The notes under the pieces: model-generated
What the model was told of the DNA's origin: nothing
The model's input: the letters and a program-made list of their open reading frames with translations, nothing else
The model's database searches: none
In this document: one piece after another, positions 15,541-23,940 of the stretch
How positions within the stretch are numbered: the first letter of the stretch is position 1
How the letters are laid out: each line of letters opens with the position of its first letter
Position numbers and translations under genes: made by a program
Origin: Phenylobacterium sp.
GTDB taxonomy: Bacteria > Pseudomonadota > Alphaproteobacteria > Caulobacterales > Caulobacteraceae
Direction: 5' to 3'
Assembly (NCBI RefSeq): GCF_025934275.1
Contig: NZ_JAICYI010000019.1
Coordinates: forward strand, 1-51,902
DNA length: 51,902 bases

Positions 15541-17484
15541 ATGAACCCGACGGGCGCTTGCCCGGGCGGGCCAAACCTGTTGGGGAACTCCGCCTTGTCC
15601 GACGACGAGATCATCCGCGAGGCGCGTGAGGCCTTCGAACTGGCGGCCGACGCCGAGGCTGAGAACCGCCGCGAGGCGCTGGACGACCTGAGGTTCGCCA
15701 GGCTCGGCGAACAGTGGCCGGAGCAGGTTCGTCGGGAGCGGGAGCTGGACGGGCGGCCCTGCCTGACGATCAACCGGCTGCCGGCGTTCATCCGCCAGGT
15801 GGTCAACGACGCCCGCCAGAACAAGCCCGCCATGGTCGTCCACCCGGTGGACAACGCGGCCGATCCCGCAACGGCGGAGGTGCTGAACGGCCTCATCCGG
15901 CACATCGAACAGAGCTCGGACGCGGAGGTGGCGTACGACACCGCGCTCGACTTCGCGGTGACCGGCGGCTTCGGCTACTTCCGGATCAACACGCGCTACG
16001 CATCCGACGACACCTTCGACCAGGATCTCGCCATCGAGCGCGTCGCGAACCCCTTCTCGATCTACGGCGACCCGAACGGGACGGCGGCGGACTCGTCGGA
16101 TTGGAACGTCGCCTTCGTGGTCGACACCTTGCCCAAGGCCGCGTTCGAGGCCCGCTGGAAGGGCGCCGAGGCGGCCGACTGGGACGCCGATTCCTATGCG
16201 GCGCTGAGCGGACCGTGGCTCGACGGCGAGCGGGTCATGGTCGCCGAATACTGGCGGCGCGAGCCGGTGCGGCGAACGATCCTGGCGCTGTCGGACGGTC
16301 AGGTGGCGGAGGCCAGCGTCTATCAGGCGCAGAAGCCGATGTTCGACGCGCTGGGCGTGTCGGTGGTCGGCCGCCCCCGTGAGGTGGCGAGCCACAGGGT
16401 GACGCAGCGGATCCTGACCGGCGCGGAGGTGCTGGAGACGGTCGACTGGGCGGGCAAGTTCATCCCGATCGTGCCGGTCTATGGCGAGGAGCTGCACGTC
16501 GACGGCCGGCGCCGGCTGCGCAGCCTGGTGCGCGACGCCAAGGATCCGCAGCGGATGTTCAACTACTGGCGCACGACCACCACCGAGCTCGTGGCGCTGG
16601 CCCCCAAGACGCCGTTCATCGGGCGCAAGGGGGCGTTCGAGACCGACAGCGCCAAGTGGGCCACGGCCAACACCCAGACCCATGCCTACATCGAGTACGA
16701 CGGGCCCGAGCCGCCGCAGCGCCAGCCGTTCGCGGGACCGCCCGCCGGCGCCATGCAGGAAGCGCTGTCGGCCTCCGACGACATGAAGGCGATCATGGGC
16801 CTGCACGATGCGAGCCTGGGCGCGGCGTCCAACGAGACCTCCGGCCGGGCGATCCTGATGCGGCAGCGCGAAGGCGACGTCTCAACCTTCCACTACATCG
16901 ACAATTTGAGCCGAGCGCTGCGTCACGCCGGCCGGATCCTGATCGACTTGATCCCGAAGGTCTATGGGACCGCGCGCGTGATCCGGGTGCTGGGCGCCGA
17001 CGGAGCCGCGCAGAGCGTGACCGTGAACTCGGGGTCGCCCGGCCAGGGCGCCGCAGGCGAGCTCGGCAAGGTCGAGAAGATCTACAACCTGACCGTCGGC
17101 AAGTACGACCTCACCGTGGAAAGCGGACCTTCCTTCACGACACGGCGGGAAGAGACGGCCAACCAGATGATCGAACTGATCCGCGCCTATCCGCAGGCCG
17201 CGCCGCTGATCGGCGACCTGTTGGCCAAGAACCTCGATTGGCCGGGCGCCGACGAGATCGCGAACCGGCTGCAGGCGGCGCTGCCGGCGCAGCTCAAGGG
17301 CTTCTCGCCGGACGCGCAGGCGGCCCAGGCGGCGCAGGCGCAGCTCGCCAGGCTCGCCCAGATGTTGGCGGCGGCCCAGGCCGAGATCGCCAGCCTGAAG
17401 CAGGACCAGACCAACTCGGCGAGGCGCTTGCAGGTCGAAGCCTTCGAGGCGGAGACCAACCGTCTGAAGGCCCTGCAGCGCTGA
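15541..17484 (+). CDS. phage portal protein, P22-like
   Basis: 647 residues, typical of podoviral P22-type portals. Early features: RPCLTINRLPAFIRQVVNDARQNKP, a hallmark segment, then ANPFSIYGDPNG and LVRDAKDPQRMFNYWRTTTTE. The C-terminal 150 residues are Ala/Gln-rich and helical (barrel-like), with QAAQAAQAQLARLAQMLAAAQAE. It forms the dodecameric DNA gateway at one capsid vertex and docks the terminase. The nearest terminase is 4.5 kb upstream rather than adjacent. Confidence 0.92.
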   Translation: MNPTGACPGGPNLLGNSALSDDEIIREAREAFELAADAEAENRREALDDLRFARLGEQWPEQVRRERELDGRPCLTINRLPAFIRQVVNDARQNKPAMVVHPVDNAADPATAEVLNGLIRHIEQSSDAEVAYDTALDFAVTGGFGYFRINTRYASDDTFDQDLAIERVANPFSIYGDPNGTAADSSDWNVAFVVDTLPKAAFEARWKGAEAADWDADSYAALSGPWLDGERVMVAEYWRREPVRRTILALSDGQVAEASVYQAQKPMFDALGVSVVGRPREVASHRVTQRILTGAEVLETVDWAGKFIPIVPVYGEELHVDGRRRLRSLVRDAKDPQRMFNYWRTTTTELVALAPKTPFIGRKGAFETDSAKWATANTQTHAYIEYDGPEPPQRQPFAGPPAGAMQEALSASDDMKAIMGLHDASLGAASNETSGRAILMRQREGDVSTFHYIDNLSRALRHAGRILIDLIPKVYGTARVIRVLGADGAAQSVTVNSGSPGQGAAGELGKVEKIYNLTVGKYDLTVESGPSFTTRREETANQMIELIRAYPQAAPLIGDLLAKNLDWPGADEIANRLQAALPAQLKGFSPDAQAAQAAQAQLARLAQMLAAAQAEIASLKQDQTNSARRLQVEAFEAETNRLKALQR

Positions 17485-17614
17485 AACAAGCGCTGCATTG
17501 AATTGGGCGCAAGACCCGAGGCCGCCCCTTCCGCTCACTGACATGACGAAGCGCGGTCGGCCGAAGGACCGCTGAGCAACCCGCGCCGGGTGCGGCGCAT
17601 CACGCGAGGACAGC

Positions 17615-18448
17615 ATGAAAGACGACGACGCCATCAAGGCGGGCGAGGGCGACCTCGCGCGCGCGGACGATCTCGAACGGGAGGCCCGGGCGGATGCGCG
17701 GGAGCCGGACCAGGACGACGGCTGCGAGACCTGCGAGGTGGAGCACGAGGGCCAGACTTACGAGGTGCCGACGGCGCTGAAGGGCGCGTTCCTCAGGCAC
17801 GCCGATTACACGAAGAAGACCCAGGAGCTGGCCGAGCAGCGGCGGGCGCTGGAGGCGGAGCGGGCGGCCGTGGCTGAGCAGGGCCGCGCGGCGGCCGAGG
17901 CCACGCACGATCGGCTCCAGCTGGCGGCGATCGATCACGAACTGGCGAGCTTCCAGGGTGTCGACTGGCAGGCCTATGCGAGGACCGACCCGCAGGGCGC
18001 CCAGGCGCTGCACGGCCGGTTCCAGGCGCTGGTCGAGGCGCGCGGGCGGCTCGCCCAGGCTGTCGCCCAGCACGAGCATGGGCGCAGGCTGAGGGAGGCC
18101 CAAGAGGCCGCCCAGGCGATGGCCGAGACCGGCCGGACGCTGGCGCGCGAGATCCCCGGCTGGTCGCCGGAGCTCGCGGCCAAGCTCAGCGACTATGCGC
18201 TCAGCCAAGGCGTGACCCACGAAGAGCTGGCGGCCGCTTCGGACCCGCGGATCTGGAAGGTGCTGCACAAGGCCTATCGCGCGGAGGCGGGCGGCGGCGG
18301 CGGCGTCGAGACGGCGGCGAAGTCCCCCGCCGTGCGGCCGGCGGTGTCGGTCGCGGGCGCAGCGGTCTCGAGCGGCGGCGTGCGCGACGAGCTTTCGACC
18401 AAGGACTGGATGCGCCGCCGAAACGAGCAGCTGCGCAAGGGCCGGTGA
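17615..18448 (+). CDS. probable phage scaffolding protein
   Basis: 277 residues, very acidic N-terminus with a CETCEVEHEGQTYEVP motif, a long Ala/Glu/Arg helix region (about 70-170) that reads as coiled coil, and a small basic C-terminal helix (KDWMRRRNEQLRKGR). Scaffolds of P22-like phages have the same shape and use the basic C-terminus to bind coat protein. The gene sits between portal and coat, where the scaffold is normally found. The assignment rests on position and composition. Confidence 0.75.
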   Translation: MKDDDAIKAGEGDLARADDLEREARADAREPDQDDGCETCEVEHEGQTYEVPTALKGAFLRHADYTKKTQELAEQRRALEAERAAVAEQGRAAAEATHDRLQLAAIDHELASFQGVDWQAYARTDPQGAQALHGRFQALVEARGRLAQAVAQHEHGRRLREAQEAAQAMAETGRTLAREIPGWSPELAAKLSDYALSQGVTHEELAAASDPRIWKVLHKAYRAEAGGGGGVETAAKSPAVRPAVSVAGAAVSSGGVRDELSTKDWMRRRNEQLRKGR

Positions 18449-18454
18449 TACGCT

Positions 18455-18607
18455 TCAGCTACCCATCCACAACACCCGCCCGTCGGGAGCGGTCGGATTA
18501 TCCTCGATCTCTCTCGTCGCGATCTTGGCGACCATGATGGCGCGGACGATGGCGTCGGCGGGACGCTTCTCTCCGCGAGGGCCTTTAGAGACTTGAGCCT
18601 CCGCCAC
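18455..18607 (-). CDS. small hypothetical protein, antisense to the virion operon
   Basis: 50 residues from GTG 18607, which overlaps the end of the upstream minus-strand gene. Its core GPRGEKRPADAIVRAIMVAKIATREIED resembles short basic proteins of alphaproteobacteria that start MSRGPKGEKRPADVIG. A longer start upstream cannot be excluded. No clear ribosome site. Confidence 0.5.
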   Translation of the reverse strand: MAEAQVSKGPRGEKRPADAIVRAIMVAKIATREIEDNPTAPDGRVLWMGS

Positions 18608-18767
18608 GAAAACGAGCGAGTACGGTTTCGAGATAGGTAAGCTCGATCCGAAGCAGAGCCGCTTCGCGTTCAGTGACATCGACGCCGTTCTCTCGGACTT
18701 GCATTTCTCTAGCATCCAGCGCCGCAAGCATCTTGCGTAGGCGGGCAAGTTCAAGAGTGGCGGGCAT
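18585..18767 (-). CDS. small helical hypothetical protein, antisense to the virion operon
   Basis: 60 residues from ATG 18767 (MPATLELARLRKMLAALDAREMQ). It has helices flanking a turn (VRENGVDVTEREAALLRIELTYLETVLARF). Element S copy B ends 53 bp upstream. With the next gene it forms a two-gene minus-strand unit between scaffold and coat, resembling a moron insertion. Confidence 0.55.
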   Translation of the reverse strand: MPATLELARLRKMLAALDAREMQVRENGVDVTEREAALLRIELTYLETVLARFRGGGSSL

Positions 18768-18820
18768 GGCCGGATGATACGTCCGCCGTTGCGTCGGCGC
18801 CACGCTTGTCAACGCCGGCA

Positions 18821-18845
18821 AATTTCAAACTGAGACACCACCGGA
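18821..18845 (-). repeat. dispersed element S, copy B
   Basis: Minus-strand GGTGTCTCAGTTTGAAATT. It matches copies at 14396 and 14769 and sits 53 bp upstream of ATG 18767 in the same orientation as the gene, as copy A does for 14473. Suggests a shared regulatory module. Confidence 0.6.
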
Positions 18846-19046
18846 GCCGGACGCGAACACCAAGAGCCGACCCTCTCGGGCCCGAGCGGCGTGGCCGCCA
18901 ATGAGGCCGAGGACCAGGGGGGCTTCGACCGACCTGACCAGCCGCCGCCGGACGCAAGCGCCGGCGCGCCCGAACATGCGCGGGGCGCCCCTCGTGCCTC
19001 GGGAGAGCTCGCGCGGCTTCATCCCAACCTTTCGAAAGGACAGAGA

Positions 19047-20225
19047 ATGGCCAACGCCATCCTGACGCCGACCGCGGTGACGCGCGAGGCGTTGCGCGTG
19101 CTGCACCAGAAGCTCAATTTCGTGGGCTCGATCACGCGCGACTACGACGACAGTTTCGCCCGGCAGGGCGCGAAGATCGGTGACACCCTGAAGGTGCGCC
19201 TGCCGAACCAATTCACGGTCCGCACCGGCCCGACGCTGGCGGCGCAGGACACCACTGAGACCTCGGTGGACCTCAAGGTGCAGACCCAGAAGGGCGTCGA
19301 CCTGAACTTCACCTCCGTGGACCTGACCATGGCCCTCGACGATTTCTCCGACCGGATCCTGGATCCCGCCATGAGCGTGCTGGCCGCCAACATCGAGGCG
19401 GACGCCATGACCATGTACAAGGACGTCTGGAACCAGGTGAACAACCAGGCCCAGGCGGCGACCTTCAACAAGGTGCTGCAGGGCCGCAAGATCCTGGTCG
19501 ACAATCTTGCGCCGCTGGCCGGCCGGACCTGCAACCTGAACACCCAGGACAACGTCGACCTGGTGGATGCGTTGAAGGGCCTGTTCAACGACCAGTCGAC
19601 GATCTCCAAGCAGAACCGCGAAGGCTACATGGGCCGAACCGCGGGCTTCGACTTCATGGAGAACACGCTGTGGCCGGCGCATCCGCGGGGCGCGGCGGGC
19701 GCCGGCTACATCGTGGCGGGCGCCGGCCAGACGGGCGCCTCGCTTGCGGTCTCCACCGGGACGGGAGCCGCGGTCAAGGGCGACGTCTTCTCGATCCCCG
19801 GCGTTTTCCGGGTGCATCCGGAGACCAAGGCCGCGACCAGCGTCCTGCAGCAGTTCGTGCTGACCGCGGACTACGCGGGCGGCGCAGGCAACCTGGCGAT
19901 CTCGCCGGCGATCGTCACCACCGGGCCGCTACAGAACGTCTCGGCCTCACCGGCCAACGGGGCGGCGGTGAACTTCGCCGGCGCGGCGAGCATTCCGTAT
20001 GGGATCTCCATGGCCTACCAGAAGGGCGCCTTCGCGTTCGCCACGGCCGATATGGTGATGCCCCGCGGCGTCGACTTCGCCGCGCGTGAGGTGTTCGACG
20101 GCGTTTCGATGCGCATCGTGCGCCAGTACGACATCAACAACGACAAGTTCCCGTGCCGCCTGGACGTGCTCTACGGGTACAAGACGCTTCGGCCGCAGCT
20201 GGCGTGCCGCCTGGCCAACAACTAG
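19047..20225 (+). CDS. phage major capsid (coat) protein, P22-like
   Basis: 392 residues from ATG 19047 with AAAGGA upstream. Hallmarks of the P22 coat family: MANAILTPTAVTREALRVLHQKLNFVG, YDDSFARQGAKIGDTLKVRLPNQF, DLNFTSVDLTMALDDFSDRILDPAM and C-terminal FPCRLDVLYGYKTLRPQLACRL. It has an HK97 fold with a telokin-like insertion in the family. It assembles with the scaffold into a T=7-type prohead in known relatives. Confidence 0.93.
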   Translation: MANAILTPTAVTREALRVLHQKLNFVGSITRDYDDSFARQGAKIGDTLKVRLPNQFTVRTGPTLAAQDTTETSVDLKVQTQKGVDLNFTSVDLTMALDDFSDRILDPAMSVLAANIEADAMTMYKDVWNQVNNQAQAATFNKVLQGRKILVDNLAPLAGRTCNLNTQDNVDLVDALKGLFNDQSTISKQNREGYMGRTAGFDFMENTLWPAHPRGAAGAGYIVAGAGQTGASLAVSTGTGAAVKGDVFSIPGVFRVHPETKAATSVLQQFVLTADYAGGAGNLAISPAIVTTGPLQNVSASPANGAAVNFAGAASIPYGISMAYQKGAFAFATADMVMPRGVDFAAREVFDGVSMRIVRQYDINNDKFPCRLDVLYGYKTLRPQLACRLANN

Positions 20226-20279
20226 CGCCGGCGCGGAATGCGCCCATAAGGCTCCCCGAGCATCGGAGCCGCGCTAGCC

Positions 20280-20326
20280 GCCCGGGCGGCTCATCCACTC
20301 CAGCTGGGCCGCCCGGGCCTCTCTTT
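20280..20326 (+). terminator. probable terminator or attenuator after the coat gene
   Basis: An 11-bp perfect stem (arms 20280-20290 and 20308-20318, GCCCGGGCGGC/GCCGCCCGGGC) with a 17-base loop is followed by CTCTCTTT. It would reduce transcription past the coat gene, giving more coat than the downstream proteins. Confidence 0.55.
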
Positions 20327-20349
20327 GCAATTCAAGCGACGGACGCTCC

Positions 20350-20991
20350 ATGGCGATCACGACCTACGCCGAGCTGCAGGCGGCTGCGGCCAACTGGCTG
20401 GTGCGCGCGGATCTGACCGCCCGCATCCCGGAATTCATCACGCTGGCCGAAGCGCGGCTGAACCGCGCGCTTCGCGCCCGGCGAGCCGAGGTGGAGCAGG
20501 CGCTCAGCGCAACCATCGGATCGCGGAGCATCGCCCTGCCGGCCGGCTTCGCCGAGCCGCTGGCGCTGTGGATCGTGCGCCCCGACGGCGCGCGTTGCGC
20601 GCTGCGTTTCGTGGAGCCCAGTCTTCTGGCCCTGGTCAGCCTGCGCGGCGAGCCGGCCGTCTGGAGCATCGATGCTGCGAACCTGGTCTTCGAGCGGGTC
20701 TGCGACCAGGCCTATGGCTTCACCCTGCGGATGCTTGCGAAGTTCCAGCTGTCTGACGCCACGCCCACGAACGCGCTGCTGGCCGACGCGCCGGACGCCT
20801 ACCTGTTCGCCACGCTCTGCGAGGCCGCGCCGTTCCTGCGCGATGCGGAGCTGGCGCAGGCCTATGAGAGCAAGCTCGAGCAGGCGATCGCGGACCTGAA
20901 CGCGAAGGATGCGCGAAGCCGTGCGCCCAAGGCGCTGCGGACCGAAACGCCGCATCCGCGGCTGACCTTCGACATCGTGCGAGGGGTCTGA
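20350..20991 (+). CDS. phage head-to-tail adaptor protein
   Basis: 213 residues (MAITTYAELQAAAANWLVRADL). It has the pattern ELQAAAANWL-R-DL-ARIPEFITLAEARLNRALR, then a beta region, and YLFATLCEAAPFLRDAELAQAYESKLEQAIADLN. This is the common phage adaptor family (P22 gp4-like) that closes the portal ring. Its place right after the coat gene fits. It overlaps the next ATG by one base. Confidence 0.82.
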   Translation: MAITTYAELQAAAANWLVRADLTARIPEFITLAEARLNRALRARRAEVEQALSATIGSRSIALPAGFAEPLALWIVRPDGARCALRFVEPSLLALVSLRGEPAVWSIDAANLVFERVCDQAYGFTLRMLAKFQLSDATPTNALLADAPDAYLFATLCEAAPFLRDAELAQAYESKLEQAIADLNAKDARSRAPKALRTETPHPRLTFDIVRGV

Positions 20992-21239
20992 TGAGCCTGC
21001 CGCCCATCGGGCCGGGGACGCCCGAGGCGCTCAGGCCGCTGCTGAAGTCCATCTGCGACGCGATCATCGACCTGCGAGCTCCGGCCGAGCCGAAGCCGGT
21101 GTTCGCCGTCGCCCAAACCGGGCTGCCGCCGGCGGCCAGCTATCCCAACTGCGTCGTGCTGGTGAGCGACCTCGACATCCTCGCCCATTCCGACGGCGTC
21201 CATTGGATCCGCCAAGACACGGGAGCCGTGATCGTCTGA
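20991..21239 (+). CDS. small hypothetical phage protein
   Basis: 82 residues starting at ATG 20991 and overlapping neighbours by one base at each end, so tightly coupled. Pro-rich start (MSLPPIGPGTPEALRPLLKSIC), then a beta-rich region with VFAVAQTGLPPAASYPNCVVLVSDLD and DGVHWIRQDTG. The second half resembles the strand-rich caps found in fibre-associated proteins. Function unknown. Confidence 0.7.
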   Translation: MSLPPIGPGTPEALRPLLKSICDAIIDLRAPAEPKPVFAVAQTGLPPAASYPNCVVLVSDLDILAHSDGVHWIRQDTGAVIV

Positions 21240-21958
21240 TGCCTTCCTCCTGGTCCTCATCGCTGCGCTTCGAGCTGCAGTTCACGGGCGAGAACGTCAA
21301 CCTTTGGGGCGACAAGCTGAACGCCGTGCTGCAGCACGCGGACTACGCCGCCGCCGGCTGGCTCACCAAGGTGCTGACGGCCGATACGGCGCTCTCCGTC
21401 GCCAACGCCGCCGACGACGAGGCGCGCGCGGCGATGGTGAAGTTCACCGGGGCGGGCGCGTTCACCGTGACCATCCCCTCGGTCAGCAAGCACTACGTCG
21501 TCTGGAACGCCTGCTCGGGCGCGCTCAACGTGACCACCGGGGCCGGAGCCGCCGCCACCATCCTGGCCGGCGAAAAGGTGGCCCTGATCTGCGACGGGGC
21601 GGGGGTGTGGCGCGTGCAGCCCACCGACTTCGCCGCCCAGCGTCTGACCAGTCTGGCCGATCCGGTCGCGCCGCAGGACGCCGCGACGAAGGCCTATGCG
21701 GACAACCTCGCCTTCACCGCCAACGCCGGCGTGCTCCCCGGCCAGACCGGCAACGCCGGCAAGTTCCTCACCACCGACGGCGTGAGCGCCGGCTGGTCGA
21801 CCGTGAGTCCCGACCAGGCCGGCAATGCGGGCAAGTTCCTGAGCACGGACGGCGTCAACCAGAACTGGCGTGCGCCCTCCACCGCCGACCTTGCGGACAT
21901 CGGCGCCTACACCGCCCAGCGCAACGCCTTTGCGATCGCCGCCGCGATCGCTCTTTAG
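21239..21958 (+). CDS. phage tail fibre-like protein
   Basis: 239 residues from ATG 21239. It starts with LRFELQFTGENVNLWGDKLNAVLQHAD, the usual N-terminal segment of fibre/tailspike anchors, followed by a beta-rich region and two near-identical repeats, GQTGNAGKFLTTDGVSAGW and DQAGNAGKFLSTDGVNQNW. KAYADN before the repeats is typical of fibre shafts. Probably an adsorption structure. It ends with a short helical tail. Confidence 0.78.
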   Translation: MPSSWSSSLRFELQFTGENVNLWGDKLNAVLQHADYAAAGWLTKVLTADTALSVANAADDEARAAMVKFTGAGAFTVTIPSVSKHYVVWNACSGALNVTTGAGAAATILAGEKVALICDGAGVWRVQPTDFAAQRLTSLADPVAPQDAATKAYADNLAFTANAGVLPGQTGNAGKFLTTDGVSAGWSTVSPDQAGNAGKFLSTDGVNQNWRAPSTADLADIGAYTAQRNAFAIAAAIAL

Positions 21959-21969
21959 GAGACCAAGAC

Positions 21970-22380
21970 ATGGCCGTGACGCCGAACAACATCATCACAC
22001 CGCAGGCGGTGAAGACGGCCAACGCCGTCACCACGGCCGCCAAGACGACCTACGGCGACAGCACCAACGCGGTGAAGATCGTGACGCCCGGGCCGAACGG
22101 GGCGGCCCTCTATGGATTGAGGGCGGTCCCGCGCGCGACGGTGACCGCCACGCAGCTGCAGCTCTACCGCTCGCCGGACAACGGGACGACCATGTACCTG
22201 ATCGGCTCGGCGCTGATGGCCGCCTACACCATGGCCCAGACCACGGCCGCGCCGGCGACGGACTTCGGCTATTCCGAGACCGCGCCGCTGCGCCTGGGGC
22301 CCACGGACACGCTGTGGGTCGGGGCCGGCGTGGCCCTGGCCGGCGGAATCTCCTTCGACGCGCAGTACGAGGACCTCTGA
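21970..22380 (+). CDS. hypothetical virion protein in the fibre module
   Basis: 136 residues (MAVTPNNIITPQAVKTANAV), beta-rich with many Thr, Ala and Gly; QLYRSPDNGTTMYLIGSALM and LRLGPTDTLWVGAGVALAGG. No signal peptide. The fold type resembles small decoration or fibre-associated proteins. It ends in TGA overlapping the next ATG. Function inferred only from its place. Confidence 0.7.
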   Translation: MAVTPNNIITPQAVKTANAVTTAAKTTYGDSTNAVKIVTPGPNGAALYGLRAVPRATVTATQLQLYRSPDNGTTMYLIGSALMAAYTMAQTTAAPATDFGYSETAPLRLGPTDTLWVGAGVALAGGISFDAQYEDL

Positions 22381-23081
22381 TGGGCAAGTCCATAGCCGCG
22401 AAGGCGATCGCGAGCCGCGTCGGCCTTGCCCAGCGCCGCATCGCGACGCGAACCGGGCTCGTGCGGACAGGCTTTGCGGGGTTCTGGTTCCACGTTGCGG
22501 CCGGATCGGGATCCTTCCAGCCGGACATAACCGGGATCGCACATGTCTTCGCGACCGGGGCCGGAGCTGGCGGCGGGCCACCCGGTATCAAAGGCGGAGG
22601 CGGTGGTGCCGCCGGATATGTGGCAGTGCCAATCTCCAAACTCTCCACGATTACCTACTCGGTCAGCAGCGGCGGAGCGGCAGGTGCGGACGGCGGCGAC
22701 ACGACTGTGATCATCGACGGCTGTACCTACATAGCCAAAGGCGGCGCGGCTGCTGGCGCCGGTGGCCAGGCGCTCGGTTTCGACATCAATCACCCCGGTG
22801 GCGACTCCGCTTCGGCCGGAACGGATGGTGGCAGCGCCGGCTCGATCGCCGGCTCGCAACAGGGCGGCGGCGGGGCGGGCGGTTTTGTGGATTACTCGAT
22901 GCCGGGATCAAATGGAGGCATCGGGAACCATTTCACGAGCGCCGCGGGCAACGGCGGAGCAGGCAATAACGCCGGCGCTGGCTCGAATGGCGGCAACGGC
23001 GCAGGCGGAGGTGCCGGCACCACGACCGGCGGAAACGGCGGAGTGGGATACCTAGCAATCTACTTCACACAGAATTTCTAG
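22380..23081 (+). CDS. glycine-rich tail-tip protein with probable polyglycine-II adhesin domain
   Basis: 233 residues. A basic N-terminal ~40 residues (AKAIASRVGLAQRRIATRTG) is followed by GFWFHVAAGSGSF and then repeated Gly-rich stretches (GAGAGGGPPGIKGGGGGAAGYV, GGSAGSIAGSQQGGGGAGG, GNGGAGNNAGAGSNGGNGAGGG), ending VGYLAIYFTQNF. Phage S16 gp38-type tips use parallel polyglycine-II helices with variable loops to bind receptors. Codon use is less GC-biased than in its neighbours, consistent with recent exchange of receptor-binding sequence. Confidence 0.7.
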   Translation: MGKSIAAKAIASRVGLAQRRIATRTGLVRTGFAGFWFHVAAGSGSFQPDITGIAHVFATGAGAGGGPPGIKGGGGGAAGYVAVPISKLSTITYSVSSGGAAGADGGDTTVIIDGCTYIAKGGAAAGAGGQALGFDINHPGGDSASAGTDGGSAGSIAGSQQGGGGAGGFVDYSMPGSNGGIGNHFTSAAGNGGAGNNAGAGSNGGNGAGGGAGTTTGGNGGVGYLAIYFTQNF

Positions 23082-23130
23082 CGGCCGACCTTGAGTTTGA
23101 ATCCGTGAATGAGGTCTCGCGAAATCCGTC

Positions 23131-23940
23131 TCAGCTCACCTTCACCGGGCATACCCAATTGGTGGGATCGAGCGGCTCGGCGCCGGCGACCCCGGAGTCG
23201 GTCCCCTTCGGGATGCAGAAGAGGTTCACTGAGACAACGCCCGGGAAGGCGTTCTCAGCGGCGGCCTTGGGATTCGCCGGGTCGAAGAGCGGCGGGGTGT
23301 GCCAGTACTGATGGTAGGCCAGTTCGTCGATCAGCGAGATCAGCTCCTGCTGGCGCGCCGCGCGGTCGTTCTCGACGTAGAGAAGGGGTCGGCAGCGGCC
23401 GATCGTATCGTGAGCGCCGCGGAGCACTTCGCTCTCGAAACCTTCGACGTCGACCTTGATCAGATGGCAGGTCGGAAGCCCCAGGCTGTCGAGCGTAACG
23501 ACGCGGGTCTTGACGCCGCGCGCGTCCGACCCTTCCGGCAGCACGCTGACGCCTCCGAAATTTCCCGGGGCGCCATAGTCCATGGCAGGCACCAGGACGT
23601 GGCCCGGCTCGGCGCCGACGGCGTCGGGAAAGGCCAGGACGTTGCGCACGTCGTTAAGCGCCAAGTTGGCGCACAGGATCTGAAATACGCGCTGCTGCGG
23701 CTCGAAGGCGTAGAGCGGGCCGGGAGCGCACAGCCGCGCCATGGGCACCGTGTGCGCGCCGATGTTCGAGCCGACCTCGACGATGCACATGCCGGGTTTG
23801 ATGATCTGCTCGAACAGGCGGCCTTCCTGGCCGCTGAACTCGCCGTAGAGATCCAACGAGCGTGTGATGTACCGGTCGCCGCGCAGCGCCAGCATCGGAC
23901 CGTGGCGGGTTTCGTAGGTCTTGGCGTCGGGCTCGCTCAC
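23131..23940 (-). CDS. FkbM family methyltransferase
   Basis: 269 residues from GTG 23940. SAM site VEVGSNIGAHTVPMA, and the FkbM hallmark HLIKVDVEGFESEVLRGAHDTI. It transfers a methyl group, usually to a sugar hydroxyl. Its GTG overlaps the TGA of the glycosyltransferase-like gene by 4 bases (GTGA), so the two form a translationally coupled pair on the strand opposite the tail module. Sugar or surface-glycan modification is the likely role. Confidence 0.88.
   Translation of the reverse strand: MSEPDAKTYETRHGPMLALRGDRYITRSLDLYGEFSGQEGRLFEQIIKPGMCIVEVGSNIGAHTVPMARLCAPGPLYAFEPQQRVFQILCANLALNDVRNVLAFPDAVGAEPGHVLVPAMDYGAPGNFGGVSVLPEGSDARGVKTRVVTLDSLGLPTCHLIKVDVEGFESEVLRGAHDTIGRCRPLLYVENDRAARQQELISLIDELAYHQYWHTPPLFDPANPKAAAENAFPGVVSVNLFCIPKGTDSGVAGAEPLDPTNWVCPVKVS

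Noticed and set aside
17553..17572. Hairpin GCGGTC/GACCGC between portal and scaffold genes as a terminator
   Set aside because: Six base pairs with no T tract; too weak to call.
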